64,000 nucleotides of DNA, taken from assembly GCA_017512425.1 (NCBI GenBank), contig JAFWGI010000002.1, positions 62,001 through 126,000 of the forward strand, read 5' to 3'. A model generated the notes under the pieces. It did not search any database and was not told the origin of the DNA. It worked only from the letters and a program-made list of their open reading frames with translations. Shown here one piece after another: positions 45,251-54,428 of this stretch (positions are counted from its first letter, which is position 1; the number at the start of each line of letters is the position of its first letter). Origin of the DNA: Hyphomicrobium sp. Lineage in GTDB: Bacteria; Pseudomonadota; Alphaproteobacteria; Rhizobiales; Hyphomicrobiaceae. Position numbers and translations under genes: made by a program.

Positions 45251-46405
45251 TTAAGGCACGAAAACCAGGAAAATGAAGGTTCCAAACAGCACCAGGTGCA
45301 GGAAGCCGAAGAGGACGTTCGTGCGGCCCGTGCCGAATGTCAGCATACTTGCCGCGAGGGTCGTAATCAGCAGCGCCGTATCGCGTTGTTCCAACCCGAG
45401 AGTCATTGGCTCATGCATGAAGATGTTGGCGGTGGCGACGGCGGGGATCGTCAAGCCGATGGTTGCAAGCGACGAGCCGAGCGCTAGGTTGAGGCTCTTT
45501 TGCAGATCGTCGCGCCGTGCTGCACCGACCGCAGCGATGCTCTCGGGCGTCAGTACGATAAGTGCGACCACAACGCCAATAACGGCAAATGGTGCGCCGA
45601 TGGCCGTAACGGCTACTGAAATAACGGCGGCGAAAAGTTTGGCCAAAACAACGACTGCTACCAGGGCAAGTGATAGGAACCCGATCGCGATTGCAAGGCT
45701 AGCCGGTTTGCTTGCAACGACGTCGGCAGACGGCTCACGTTCGCCGGCAAAGTAGTTTTTATGAAGGACCGTTTGGGTGACAAGGAAAACGCCATAGAGC
45801 GCTAGCGTGACAACACTCACGAAGCCAAGCTGCAATTCTGAGAACTGCGCTTCAGGTCCGGACATCGTGTAATTCGGAAGCAGAAGCGTGAGCGATGCCA
45901 GGACGATCAGAACGGCCAGATAGATTTTCGTCGACGTTATATCGAAGCGCTGCTCGCGATAGCGCAGTCCGCCGACACTGATGCAGAGCCCGACGACACC
46001 CGTCATAATGATCATGATGACAGCATAGACCGTATCACGCACGAGCGTGACAGACGCTTTGCCCGAGATCATAAGCGACACGATCAGCGCCAACTCGATA
46101 ACGGTGACGGCTATCGTCAATATCAGCGTACCGATGGGTTCGCCGGTCTGGTGGGCGGCATCTTCAGCGTGATAGACGGCCGCGAAAACCGCGCCGATCA
46201 AAGCTGGCACGAGCAATACGGCGATGACGATTCCGGCTAGCGAATTGGCGAAGTCTTCACCAAAGCCGAGCGCTGTTGCCACGACAAAAAGAATGATGCC
46301 GGCAACGGGCACAAGCCAAGTCCAGGCGGGGGTCTTTGATGTATGGATCATGTGTCTCAGGAAAATCTTGATGTGGCGGGAAACTGTGACATTAGTTTCG
46401 GCCAT
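45251..46405 (-). CDS. chaA: Cation/proton antiporter of the ChaA (Ca2+/H+) family
   Basis: The 384-residue inner-membrane protein has about 11 helices in two inverted halves. The first-half signature EPIGTLILTIAVTVIELALI and the second-half counterpart LNLALGSSLATIGLTIPAVA match ChaA. This family exchanges Ca2+, Na+ or K+ for protons; acidic residues in both motifs bind the ion. A polar loop of about 20 residues separates the halves (GEREPSADVVASKP). An in-frame ATG 18 codons in (MIHTSKTP) may be the true start. The gene interrupts the usual obgE-proB adjacency. Confidence 0.88.
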   Translation of the reverse strand: MAETNVTVSRHIKIFLRHMIHTSKTPAWTWLVPVAGIILFVVATALGFGEDFANSLAGIVIAVLLVPALIGAVFAAVYHAEDAAHQTGEPIGTLILTIAVTVIELALIVSLMISGKASVTLVRDTVYAVIMIIMTGVVGLCISVGGLRYREQRFDITSTKIYLAVLIVLASLTLLLPNYTMSGPEAQFSELQLGFVSVVTLALYGVFLVTQTVLHKNYFAGEREPSADVVASKPASLAIAIGFLSLALVAVVVLAKLFAAVISVAVTAIGAPFAVIGVVVALIVLTPESIAAVGAARRDDLQKSLNLALGSSLATIGLTIPAVATANIFMHEPMTLGLEQRDTALLITTLAASMLTFGTGRTNVLFGFLHLVLFGTFIFLVFVP

Positions 46406-46622
46406 TGCGGATACGACTGCAAGCGCGCCGGCGTTGTTGTCAGCGCCCTATCGGCTGACAATTTCTTTACAGAAATTTACAAGTGAGGCTGCCGCACGCT
46501 GCGGGACGCCAATCGCCAACGAATTATTGACCGTTTCCATGCCAGGGTACGTCCGCGCCATGAAGGCGCGTCCCCTCTGCCGCACATGAAGTTGCGTCGC
46601 CCGTCTTCGATCAGGGCACGAC

Positions 46623-47129
46623 ATGTCAGCTACTCAGAGCCGGACAACTTTTCACGAGCCCTATGCGCCGGTTTGGTCTGGCCCGCTCGGGACAGCACCA
46701 GCACAAGCATCGCCAACGAACCACCCGGCCTTCGAGCGTCTGATGAAGCGCCTGCCGGAAGAACATCGACGCGCCTTTACGGACGAACAATTGCAGGCGC
46801 TCGCGCTCGCAAGTATTCCGCCGCCGCCGAACCACGGAATCGAGTATCGCGTCAGCTTGCCGTTCTTCGGGAAGCGCTTTTATGTGACGCTCTTTGTTGG
46901 CCGCGAGCGCCGCGCGCGTTCGCGCCTTGTGGCTGAGGGGCAGTTACCGGTGTCACAAATCGTCAAGCCTGATCCGGTTGCCTGGACGCTTATCCTAGCG
47001 CTGACGAGCTTTGGCGCGCTGTTGGCGTTGTTCATCGCCAAGGCCATGTCCGGTGTCGAACTCGGCGAAAGCGTCGCGCTGCCCGATGTCATGCAGCATC
47101 TGACAGATATCGACCTGAAACAGAACTAG
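46623..47129 (+). CDS. Tail-anchored-like small membrane protein of unknown function
   Basis: A 168-residue protein. The Pro-rich N-terminal 35 residues are followed by a helical stretch (HPAFERLMKRLPEEHRRAFT) and a beta-rich segment (YRVSLPFFGKRFYVTLFVGR). A single transmembrane helix lies near 118-140 (WTLILALTSFGALLALFIAK) with a short exposed tail. The soluble part should be cytoplasmic. Opposite in strand to the obgE-proB block, it is divergent from the antiporter and convergent with obgE, 24 bases from its stop. The family is not recognised. Confidence 0.65.
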   Translation: MSATQSRTTFHEPYAPVWSGPLGTAPAQASPTNHPAFERLMKRLPEEHRRAFTDEQLQALALASIPPPPNHGIEYRVSLPFFGKRFYVTLFVGRERRARSRLVAEGQLPVSQIVKPDPVAWTLILALTSFGALLALFIAKAMSGVELGESVALPDVMQHLTDIDLKQN

Positions 47130-47153
47130 CCGCGCGTCGAATAGCGGCGTGCC

Positions 47154-48733
<1,580 letters not shown>

Positions 48734-48830
48734 GCAAAAAGGCTAATCGACAATCGAGGCGCTGGAAAAGCGAAAAGGGGACGGCTGCGCCATCCCCCAA
48801 TCTCTTTGCCATTTTGGGTGCGTCCGAGAC

Positions 48831-49103
48831 TTACTCGGCGGCAACCAGCTTCTGCGGGCGAACAGAAATATAGATGCGGCCGTTGCGCTTGGTTGCAAAC
48901 TCGACGTTGCCTTCTTCGACAGCGAAGATGGTGTGGTCGGTGCCCATGCCCACGCCCGAACCCGGGTGCCATTGCGTGCCGCGCTGACGGCAGAGAATGT
49001 TGCCCGGAATAACGTGCTCGCCGCCGTAGCGCTTAATGCCAAGGCGTTTCGATTCTGAATCACGACCGTTCTTTGTAGAACCGCCGGCTTTCTTCTGTGC
49101 CAT
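48831..49103 (-). CDS. rpmA: 50S ribosomal protein L27
   Basis: L27 lies near the peptidyl transferase centre. The 90-residue protein begins [20 protein letters not shown] after Met and contains [20 protein letters not shown] with the Pro-Gly turn, [11 protein letters not shown] and the C-terminal GRIYISV. There is no Firmicutes-type cleavable extension. It follows rplU by 31 bases. Confidence 0.98.
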   Translation of the reverse strand: MAQKKAGGSTKNGRDSESKRLGIKRYGGEHVIPGNILCRQRGTQWHPGSGVGMGTDHTIFAVEEGNVEFATKRNGRIYISVRPQKLVAAE

Positions 49104-49134
49104 TGATCAAATCCTTCGGTGATCTCGGCCGCTC

Positions 49135-49449
49135 TTAAGCGCCGGTAATGCTGGTGATGCGGATGGTCGTGAGGTCTTGACGATGACCCTTCTTACGACG
49201 CGAATTCTTGCGGCGGCGCTTTTTGAAAGCGATCAGCTTGGGGCCGCGCGTGTGCTCGACAAGTTCGGCGGTGACGAGTGCGCCTGAAACCAGCGGCGCG
49301 CCGATCTTGACGCTATCGCCCGATCCAACCAGCAGAATATCCTTGAATTCGACTTTGCCGCCGGCATCGCCAGCAACCCGTTCGATTTTCAAAACATCGT
49401 CTTTGGCGACGCGGTACTGCTTGCCGCCTGTCTTAATGACAGCGTACAT
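49135..49449 (-). CDS. rplU: 50S ribosomal protein L21
   Basis: The ATG at 49449 gives 104 residues starting MYAVIKTGGKQYRV, the family hallmark; an upstream in-frame extension to 49500 is not coding. The C-terminal half has the basic FKKRRRKNSRRKKGHRQ stretch and TTIRITSI. The start is preceded by a 320-base divergent region shared with the hydrolase gene. Such regions may carry autoregulatory L21 leaders; none could be confirmed by eye. Confidence 0.98.
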   Translation of the reverse strand: MYAVIKTGGKQYRVAKDDVLKIERVAGDAGGKVEFKDILLVGSGDSVKIGAPLVSGALVTAELVEHTRGPKLIAFKKRRRKNSRRKKGHRQDLTTIRITSITGA

Positions 49450-49770
49450 GGTGATGTCCTTCCGGCCGTTTTGGCCTGTTACCACGCCCTGTGGCGCCAC
49501 AATTTAATGTGGTCTTTCAATGGGTTGCAAAAACGGCAACCGGAGCCTCGGGCAGCGCATTGATCACGCTGGATTATTTCCAGAGTGGTTGCGGTGGTTA
49601 TTGTCGAGAAGCGGCGCGTTGTCAATTGACTGAAGCGGAGACTTTGCGGCGATGGAGGTGCGGTCAAATCGCCCGAAAGTCGGCAGAAGATGGCGCGGTT
49701 TCGCCGCCTCCGCGCCTTGGTTTCGAACCTTGAATCGACCATATGCCTGGAGATTACAACGGGATCTTCC

Positions 49771-50829
49771 ATGCAGCCGCAACCTCATTTGACGCATTCC
49801 GCCAAAAATCGCGCTCAAGGGCTGCTGTCGGGTGATGTGCTGCCCGCCATCCCAGTCATGGAGACGGGCCGCGATTTCCCAATTGCGACGCTGATGCAAC
49901 ACAAGGCGCGCACGCATGCTTTGCTGGATATTGCTTCGCGCAAGTATCCGACCCGAGCTCTCGTCGCATTGGATCAAGTCTCGCGGGCGTGGCTCAAGCG
50001 TTGGAATAATCCGCATCTCGAGGAAATCGACGCGGTTGCGCGGACGCTGGACCGGCCGGGCGCATACTTCTTTTCGGTCAACTACGAGTGGGGCTGCACT
50101 TGCCGCGTCGCGCCGTCATCTGATCGGACATCGGCGCGATTGATCCGCGTACTCGATTGGATGACGCCGGGGCTTGGCAGCAATCTGGTCGCGGCCCGCG
50201 TCTCCGGTGCGCCGGCCGGGCCCTTCGTGCTTCTGACGTGGCCGGGATATACGGGCGTGCTGCAAGTGATGGCGCCTGGACGTTTTTCCGCATCTCTCAA
50301 TCAGGCGCCGATGCGCAAGGCGGTCGGGCTATTCTACGTTGATTGGGCCGCAAATCGCCGCCGCGTCTGGTCGATGCCACATCCGACGCCGGGCCATCTG
50401 CTGCGCACGGTATCGGAAGAGGCACAGACGTTCGCCGAGGCCCGCCGTATGCTGATCGAACGGCCGATCTCGACGCCTGCAATCTTTTCGCTCGCCGGTA
50501 TCAATCCCAATGAAACGTGCGTCATCGAGCGCACCGAACACGACGCCAAAGTGCGTGACGGCTCTCACGTTGCTGCCAACCATTGGGAGGCCGCTGGATG
50601 GTACGGCCATCCTCGCGGTGAAGACAGCGCCGGTCGCGCGCGTTTGATGAGCGGCATCGCACCCGACTTCGATCCAAAGTTTCCTTGGCTCGTAGGGCCT
50701 ATCCTGAATGAGAATACCCGGCTTGTGATGGTGTCCGACGCGCGTCTTGGCCAGATCGTGGCGCAGGGATTTGAGAAAACCTGGCCTGCGACAGAGCCGT
50801 TGGAGCTGACCTGGAAAATTGCGGCCTAA
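49771..50829 (+). CDS. Cysteine-nucleophile (Ntn-type) amide hydrolase, acid ceramidase/NAAA-like
   Basis: The ATG at 49771 (352 residues) is preferred, with GGGAT 7 bases upstream; an ATG at 49690 would add 27 residues rich in Arg and Leu. The segment YEWGCTCRV near residue 113 followed about 20 residues later by RVLDW resembles the C-x-(n)-R-x-x-D-W core of linear-amide C-N hydrolases. In that family Cys becomes the N-terminal nucleophile after propeptide removal. Later blocks are GPFVLLTWPGYTGVLQVMAP and CVIERTEHDAKVRDG, also family-like. No signal peptide is seen. The substrate is unknown. Confidence 0.68.
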   Translation: MQPQPHLTHSAKNRAQGLLSGDVLPAIPVMETGRDFPIATLMQHKARTHALLDIASRKYPTRALVALDQVSRAWLKRWNNPHLEEIDAVARTLDRPGAYFFSVNYEWGCTCRVAPSSDRTSARLIRVLDWMTPGLGSNLVAARVSGAPAGPFVLLTWPGYTGVLQVMAPGRFSASLNQAPMRKAVGLFYVDWAANRRRVWSMPHPTPGHLLRTVSEEAQTFAEARRMLIERPISTPAIFSLAGINPNETCVIERTEHDAKVRDGSHVAANHWEAAGWYGHPRGEDSAGRARLMSGIAPDFDPKFPWLVGPILNENTRLVMVSDARLGQIVAQGFEKTWPATEPLELTWKIAA

Positions 50830-50894
50830 GCCGCTTGCGCCGCGCCAAATCAGAAGTTACAAGCGCGGCTCGCCTAGAAGGCGCTCGGTGCTGC

Positions 50895-50984
50895 GGAGAG
50901 GTGGCAGAGTGGTCGATCGCGTCGCACTCGAAATGCGAAGTACTCGCAAGGGTACCGGGGGTTCGAATCCCTCCCTCTCCGCCA
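50895..50984 (+). tRNA. tRNA-Ser (anticodon CGA)
   Basis: GGAGAGG at the start pairs with CCTCTCC before G-CCA (CCA encoded). The anticodon stem TCGCA/TGCGA encloses CTCGAAA, giving CGA, which reads UCG. The long variable arm (AGTACTCGCAAGGGTACC) marks a class II serine tRNA. Confidence 0.96.
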
Positions 50985-51064
50985 TCATCAGTTCAGCCAT
51001 TGAGAATGCCATCTGCGGCGCCGTTGCCCAAAAAGTCTCGCGCCATGCGATGCACGAGCGCCCG

Positions 51065-51993
51065 CTATCGCACTGACCGCTCTTGCGCACGGCGTACCGT
51101 CGGTTCGGTCAGCGATGGCGAGCACAGCTCGATAAAGCGATAGACATAGTCGCGCAAAAAGTGACCGTGGCGAACCGCTATGCTCGATGTGCTCGCCGGA
51201 AAAAGTCCGGGGCTCTTCAATATTACGAGACCGCGATCGCGGTCGCCGTCATAGGCCATCGATGCGATCAGTCCGACACCTAGTCCCATCTCGACGCAGG
51301 CCTTGATCACGTCGGCGTCGAGTGCGGTCATGGTCATGTCGGGCACAAGTCCCGCTTCTGAGAACGCCTGATCGATACGCGCGCGGCCCGTCAGGCCTTC
51401 GTCGTAGGTGACGATCGGGTATTCGGCGAGCATCTGCAGCGACAGTGGCGTGCGCTCTATCAGCGGATGTCCAACCGGAACGATCGCCGCAGTTCCCATG
51501 TAAAGTATGGAAAGCTCAGAATACCGGCAGCATCATCGAGCGTGTCCGTCGCAATGCCGATGTCGGCCTGGCCTTCGTGTAGATAGTTCGCGATGTCCTT
51601 CGGATTGGCCTGTTTCAGCGTCAAGCGTACGTTTGGATAGGATTGCTTGAAGGCCGCAATGACGGGCGGCAGGATATATCGCGCCTGCGTATGCGTTGTC
51701 GCGATCGTCATTGTGCCGGCGTCAGAGCGCGACAGTTCGGCCGACAGTTGTTCGAGGTTTTGCGTTTCGAGCAGAATGCGCTCGACGATGCCAACCACGG
51801 CTTGGCCCGGCTCAGTGAGCCCGAGGAGACGCTTGCCGCGCCGCAGGAAAATTTCGAAGCCCAATTCGTCTTCGAGATCGCGGATGTGTTTGCTGACACC
51901 CGATTGAGAAGTCAGCAATGCGTTCGCCGCGTCCGTGAGATTAAAATTATGCCGAAGCGTCTCGCGGATGATCCGAAGCTGCTGAAAATTCAT
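51065..51993 (-). pseudogene. CysB-like LysR-family regulator, broken by a frameshift
   Basis: The first part (start ATG 51993) has the LysR winged helix: MNFQQLRIIRETLRHNFNLT and SQSGVSKHIRDLEDELGFEI, typical of CysB, the sulfur-assimilation activator. The effector domain follows (TIATTHTQARYILPPVI, QANPKDIANYLHEGQADIGI). At about 51495-51505 the frame shifts at ILSFPYFTW: the continuation (TAAIVPVGHPLIERTPLSLQ) is in another frame and then runs normally to RAQERSVR at 51065. One lost base near a GGG run would explain it. A real mutation or a sequencing error cannot be told apart. It is divergent from the cysteine desulfurase gene, a plausible target. Confidence 0.82.
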
Positions 51994-52363
51994 GAACCGC
52001 CGCGCCTCACCGCCAAAAGCGTCGCCTGCCATATGCCAAATCATATGCAAAATGGCGGCATCGCACGTCCGTTAAGTTGGACATCGCAGGCTCGGCCGCC
52101 GAATGGAATAAACAAATTCTGATTAGCTTATTCCTATCGTCGCTTTGGCGGCGGTTTCGTCATGGCCAACCAGCGCATTGCACACTGAACGCATAGCAAC
52201 GCAGTTCTTGTTGTTTGTGCGATCCACGCGAATTGCGTTCTATGCGCATGTCAGATCGGAACGTTGGTCTGTCCGCGGTGATTTTGAGAGCGTCTTGCGC
52301 CGCGTCACCAAACGCTAAGGATCTGCGGTTTCCACCCGCGGACTCCACCAGTAGGAGAACGCA
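51994..52363. other. Divergent regulatory region between the CysB-like gene and the desulfurase leader
   Basis: This 370-base region should hold the promoter of the leader-desulfurase transcript and the operator of the LysR-type regulator. An imperfect hairpin with a TCTGCGG/CCGCGGA stem (one G-U pair) occupies about 52322-52342, just before the leader ribosome site. A direct CGCATTGCACAC...CGCATAGC-like partial repeat lies near 52173-52196. No gene was recognised. A clear promoter could not be chosen by eye. Confidence 0.45.
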
Positions 52364-52444
52364 ATGATTACGTCGCATTTTGAATTGGGTTTTGTGAGTC
52401 TGGCCTGCGCGGCGCCGATGCGCTGCTGTCCGTGTTGCTGTTGA
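52364..52444 (+). CDS. Cysteine-rich leader peptide (candidate cysteine-responsive attenuator)
   Basis: The ATG at 52364 follows TAGGAGA by 6 bases, a good ribosome site. It opens a 26-codon frame ending in TGA at 52442-52444. Its last eight residues are MRCCPCCC, so five of the final six codons before the stop are Cys (TGC TGT CCG TGT TGC TGT); one more Cys lies at residue 15. A run of the regulated amino acid at the end of a short 5' frame is the hallmark of leader peptides. Low charged tRNA-Cys, or Cys-Pro-Cys stalling, would slow the ribosome there. The downstream gene is a cysteine desulfurase that consumes cysteine, fitting cysteine control. No homologue is named here. Confidence 0.75.
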   Translation: MITSHFELGFVSLACAAPMRCCPCCC

Positions 52445-52496
52445 CGCGAGAAGCGTTGCGCCACGAGAGCCTACTCCCTTTCTAACAACCGAATTC

Positions 52497-52519
52497 AGAG
52501 GATGCCGGCCCTGCCGGCA
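52497..52519 (+). promoter_or_regulatory. Ribosome-site/hairpin element before the second small frame
   Basis: AGAGGA (52497-52502), a possible ribosome site, is followed at once by a perfect stem TGCCGGC (52503-52509), loop CCT, GCCGGCA (52513-52519). The next ATG is at 52531. Folding would shorten the effective distance from AGAGGA to that ATG from 28 to about 11 bases, so the hairpin could switch initiation. There is no T tract, so it is not an intrinsic terminator. Confidence 0.5.
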
Positions 52520-52530
52520 CAAGCAATCAC

Positions 52531-52662
52531 ATGTCTAAATCTTATGTCATAGAAGTTGGCGACGATCAGGTCGGCATCATTCTCCGTGAGCGGCATTGCT
52601 GTTCCGGGACAGGCAACGCCTTCGTTCGATCCCGGCTTGAGTTCGTCGCATGTGGCGTTTGA
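52531..52662 (+). CDS. 43-codon frame overlapping the desulfurase start
   Basis: The ATG at 52531 opens a frame whose first 20 residues (MSKSYVIEVGDDQVGIILRE) look like the N-terminus of a small conserved alphaproteobacterial protein. After that the sequence (RHCCSGTGNAF...) no longer looks protein-like. The frame ends at TGA 52660-52662, inside the desulfurase gene in another frame. It contains another Cys-Cys pair. It may be a real short peptide coupling ribosomes to the desulfurase start, a decayed gene, or a protein whose continuation is displaced by a frameshift. Confidence 0.45.
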   Translation: MSKSYVIEVGDDQVGIILRERHCCSGTGNAFVRSRLEFVACGV

Positions 52663-53890
52663 CGTTCAGGCGATCCGCCGCCGCGACTTCCCAATCCTCA
52701 ACGAGACGGTCAACGGCCGTCCGCTGATCTGGTTCGATAACGCCGCGACGACGCAAAAGCCAAAGTCGGTTATCGAACGCATCAAGTATTTCTACGAGCA
52801 CGAGAACTCGAACATCCACCGCGCGGCGCATGAACTCGCGGCGCGTGCAACGGATGCTTACGAAGGCGCGCGCAACAAAGTCACGCGTTTCCTAAATGCC
52901 GGTTCGGCTGAAGAAATCATCTTCACGCGCGGCACGACGGAATCGATCAACCTCGTTGCTGCAACCTTTGGAAACCAGCACATCGGTCCTGGCGACGAAA
53001 TCGTCATCACCAATCTCGAGCACCACGCCAACATCGTTCCCTGGCAGCAGCTTGCGCTGGCCAAGGGCGCAAAGCTGCGCGTCGCTCCGGTTGATGACAA
53101 CGGCGCGCTGCTGCTCGACGAGTTCGGCAAACTGCTGAATGCGAAAACAAAGCTCGTCGCGTTTACGCAGGTCTCGAATGCGCTCGGCACGATCACGCCG
53201 GCGAAGGCCATCGTCGAAATGGCGCATCGCGGCGGCGCACGCGTGCTGGTCGATGGCGCGCAGTCTGTGTCGCACATGAAGGTCGACGTTCAAGACCTGG
53301 ACGCAGACTTCTTCGTCTTCTCAGGTCACAAGCTGTTCGGCCCGACCGGTATTGGCGTGCGCTACGGCAAGAAGGATCTGATGGACAGCCTGCCGCCCTA
53401 TCAAACCGGCGGCAACATGATCAAGGACGTGACGTTCGAACGCGTCTTATTCCATGCGTCGCCGCAGCGCTTCGAAGCCGGCACAGGCAACATTGCCGAC
53501 GCCGTCGGACTTGGCGCCGCAATCGATTACGTCGAACGGATTGGCCTCGATGCCATCGCGAAGTACGAGCACAGCCTGCTCGTCTACGCGACCAAGCGGC
53601 TCAAGGAAATTCCGAACCTTCGGATCATCGGCAACGCGCCTGAGAAAGCCAGCGTCATCTCGCTGGTCATCAAAGGTGTGCCGAGCGAAGAAGTTGGCTC
53701 CAAACTGAACAAGTACGGCATCGCCGTTCGTTCAGGCCATCACTGCGCCCAGCCGATCCTGCGCCGCTTCGGCCAGGAGACGACCGTTAGACCGTCGTTT
53801 GCCTTCTACAACACGTGCGCCGAGATCGACGTCTTGGTCGCGGCTCTGAAGGATATCAAGACGGAGACGGGCCTGACGCGGCTTCAATGA
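52586..53890 (+). CDS. Cysteine desulfurase, SufS-like (group II), close to encapsulin-cargo type
   Basis: This PLP enzyme removes sulfur from cysteine as a persulfide for Fe-S cluster or thio-compound synthesis. Conserved blocks are DFPILNETVNGRPLIWFDNA, ATTQKP, HENSNIHRAAHELAARATDA, the PLP-binding Lys in FSGHKLFGPTGIGV, and catalytic Cys in SGHHCAQPILRRFG. The NSNIHRAAHELAARATDAYE form is what I associate with family 2A encapsulin cargo desulfurases, yet the long disordered N-terminus of that cargo is absent and no encapsulin gene is in the window. Possible starts are TTG 52556, GTG 52586 (used) and GTG 52655, the last overlapping the stop of the preceding small frame. A strong terminator follows. 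Confidence 0.88.
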   Translation: MSGIAVPGQATPSFDPGLSSSHVAFDVQAIRRRDFPILNETVNGRPLIWFDNAATTQKPKSVIERIKYFYEHENSNIHRAAHELAARATDAYEGARNKVTRFLNAGSAEEIIFTRGTTESINLVAATFGNQHIGPGDEIVITNLEHHANIVPWQQLALAKGAKLRVAPVDDNGALLLDEFGKLLNAKTKLVAFTQVSNALGTITPAKAIVEMAHRGGARVLVDGAQSVSHMKVDVQDLDADFFVFSGHKLFGPTGIGVRYGKKDLMDSLPPYQTGGNMIKDVTFERVLFHASPQRFEAGTGNIADAVGLGAAIDYVERIGLDAIAKYEHSLLVYATKRLKEIPNLRIIGNAPEKASVISLVIKGVPSEEVGSKLNKYGIAVRSGHHCAQPILRRFGQETTVRPSFAFYNTCAEIDVLVAALKDIKTETGLTRLQ

Positions 53891-53922
53891 GCCGGCGAAC
53901 GCTCCTGCATCGCTAATAGTTC

Positions 53923-53953
53923 AATGGCAGTCCCTCGGGACTGCCATTTTTTT
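53923..53953 (+). terminator. Rho-independent terminator after the desulfurase gene
   Basis: AATGGCAGTCCC (53923-53934) pairs perfectly with GGGACTGCCATT (53937-53948), followed by a run of T to 53953. It lies 33 bases past the stop codon and should end the desulfurase transcript. Confidence 0.92.
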
Positions 53954-54026
53954 ATGCGCGCGATCGCGCAATTCCGCTGCGGCCCTCGGCAACCGTCATC
54001 AAGCGATAATACGAGAATCAGAAGAT

Positions 54027-54103
<77 letters not shown>

Positions 54104-54144
54104 TTACCAGTGGGTGCGTCTTCCGCGCCTGAGCGTTGGGGAAG

Positions 54145-54168
54145 AAAAAACCGCCCGATCCCGAGCGG
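54145..54168 (-). terminator. Hairpin with T tract on the minus strand, upstream of tRNA-fMet
   Basis: Read on the minus strand, CCGCTCG and CGGGCGG (complements of 54162-54168 and 54151-54157) form a 7-bp stem with one U-G pair and a GGAT loop, followed by six T (complement of 54145-54150). No annotated minus-strand gene precedes it. It would end a short transcript from the 54170-54430 region, or shield the tRNA from read-through. Confidence 0.5.
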
Positions 54169-54428
54169 CTCCGATCCGGGTCGTATAACACAATATTTCC
54201 AAAGGGGAAGCCAAAGCTGCCGGTTTATCCGCCACTGGCTAATGTGCCTCAGCCCGCGGCATCGCAAATCGGCTTTTTGCATCCAGATAGCCGCCGCGGG
54301 TTACCGCAAAATTCGGCGGATCGCGCCGTTCCGCGATCGCTCCGTCAAGCCACTGAGGCGTAAATTTATTTCGCGCCGCGGACGGCGCGGTTTGTGGATA
54401 TCCGCCTAAAGTCGCGATAGAAGCGGGT
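54169..54428. other. Intergenic stretch before pabB
   Basis: This stretch separates tRNA-fMet and its upstream hairpin from the aminodeoxychorismate synthase gene. Short frames exist on both strands (a 75-codon TTG frame on plus, a 68-codon GTG frame on minus), but neither has a convincing ribosome site. On the minus strand a TTATAC box lies near 54184-54189, a possible -10 element. Confidence 0.35.

Noticed and set aside
49450..49770. L21 leader RNA upstream of rplU
   Set aside because: The position would fit, but no conserved leader fold could be recognised by eye.
54136..54363. 75-codon TTG-initiated frame before pabB
   Set aside because: No ribosome site, a rare start codon, and a Pro/Lys-rich sequence without pattern; it overlaps the minus-strand terminator-like hairpin.
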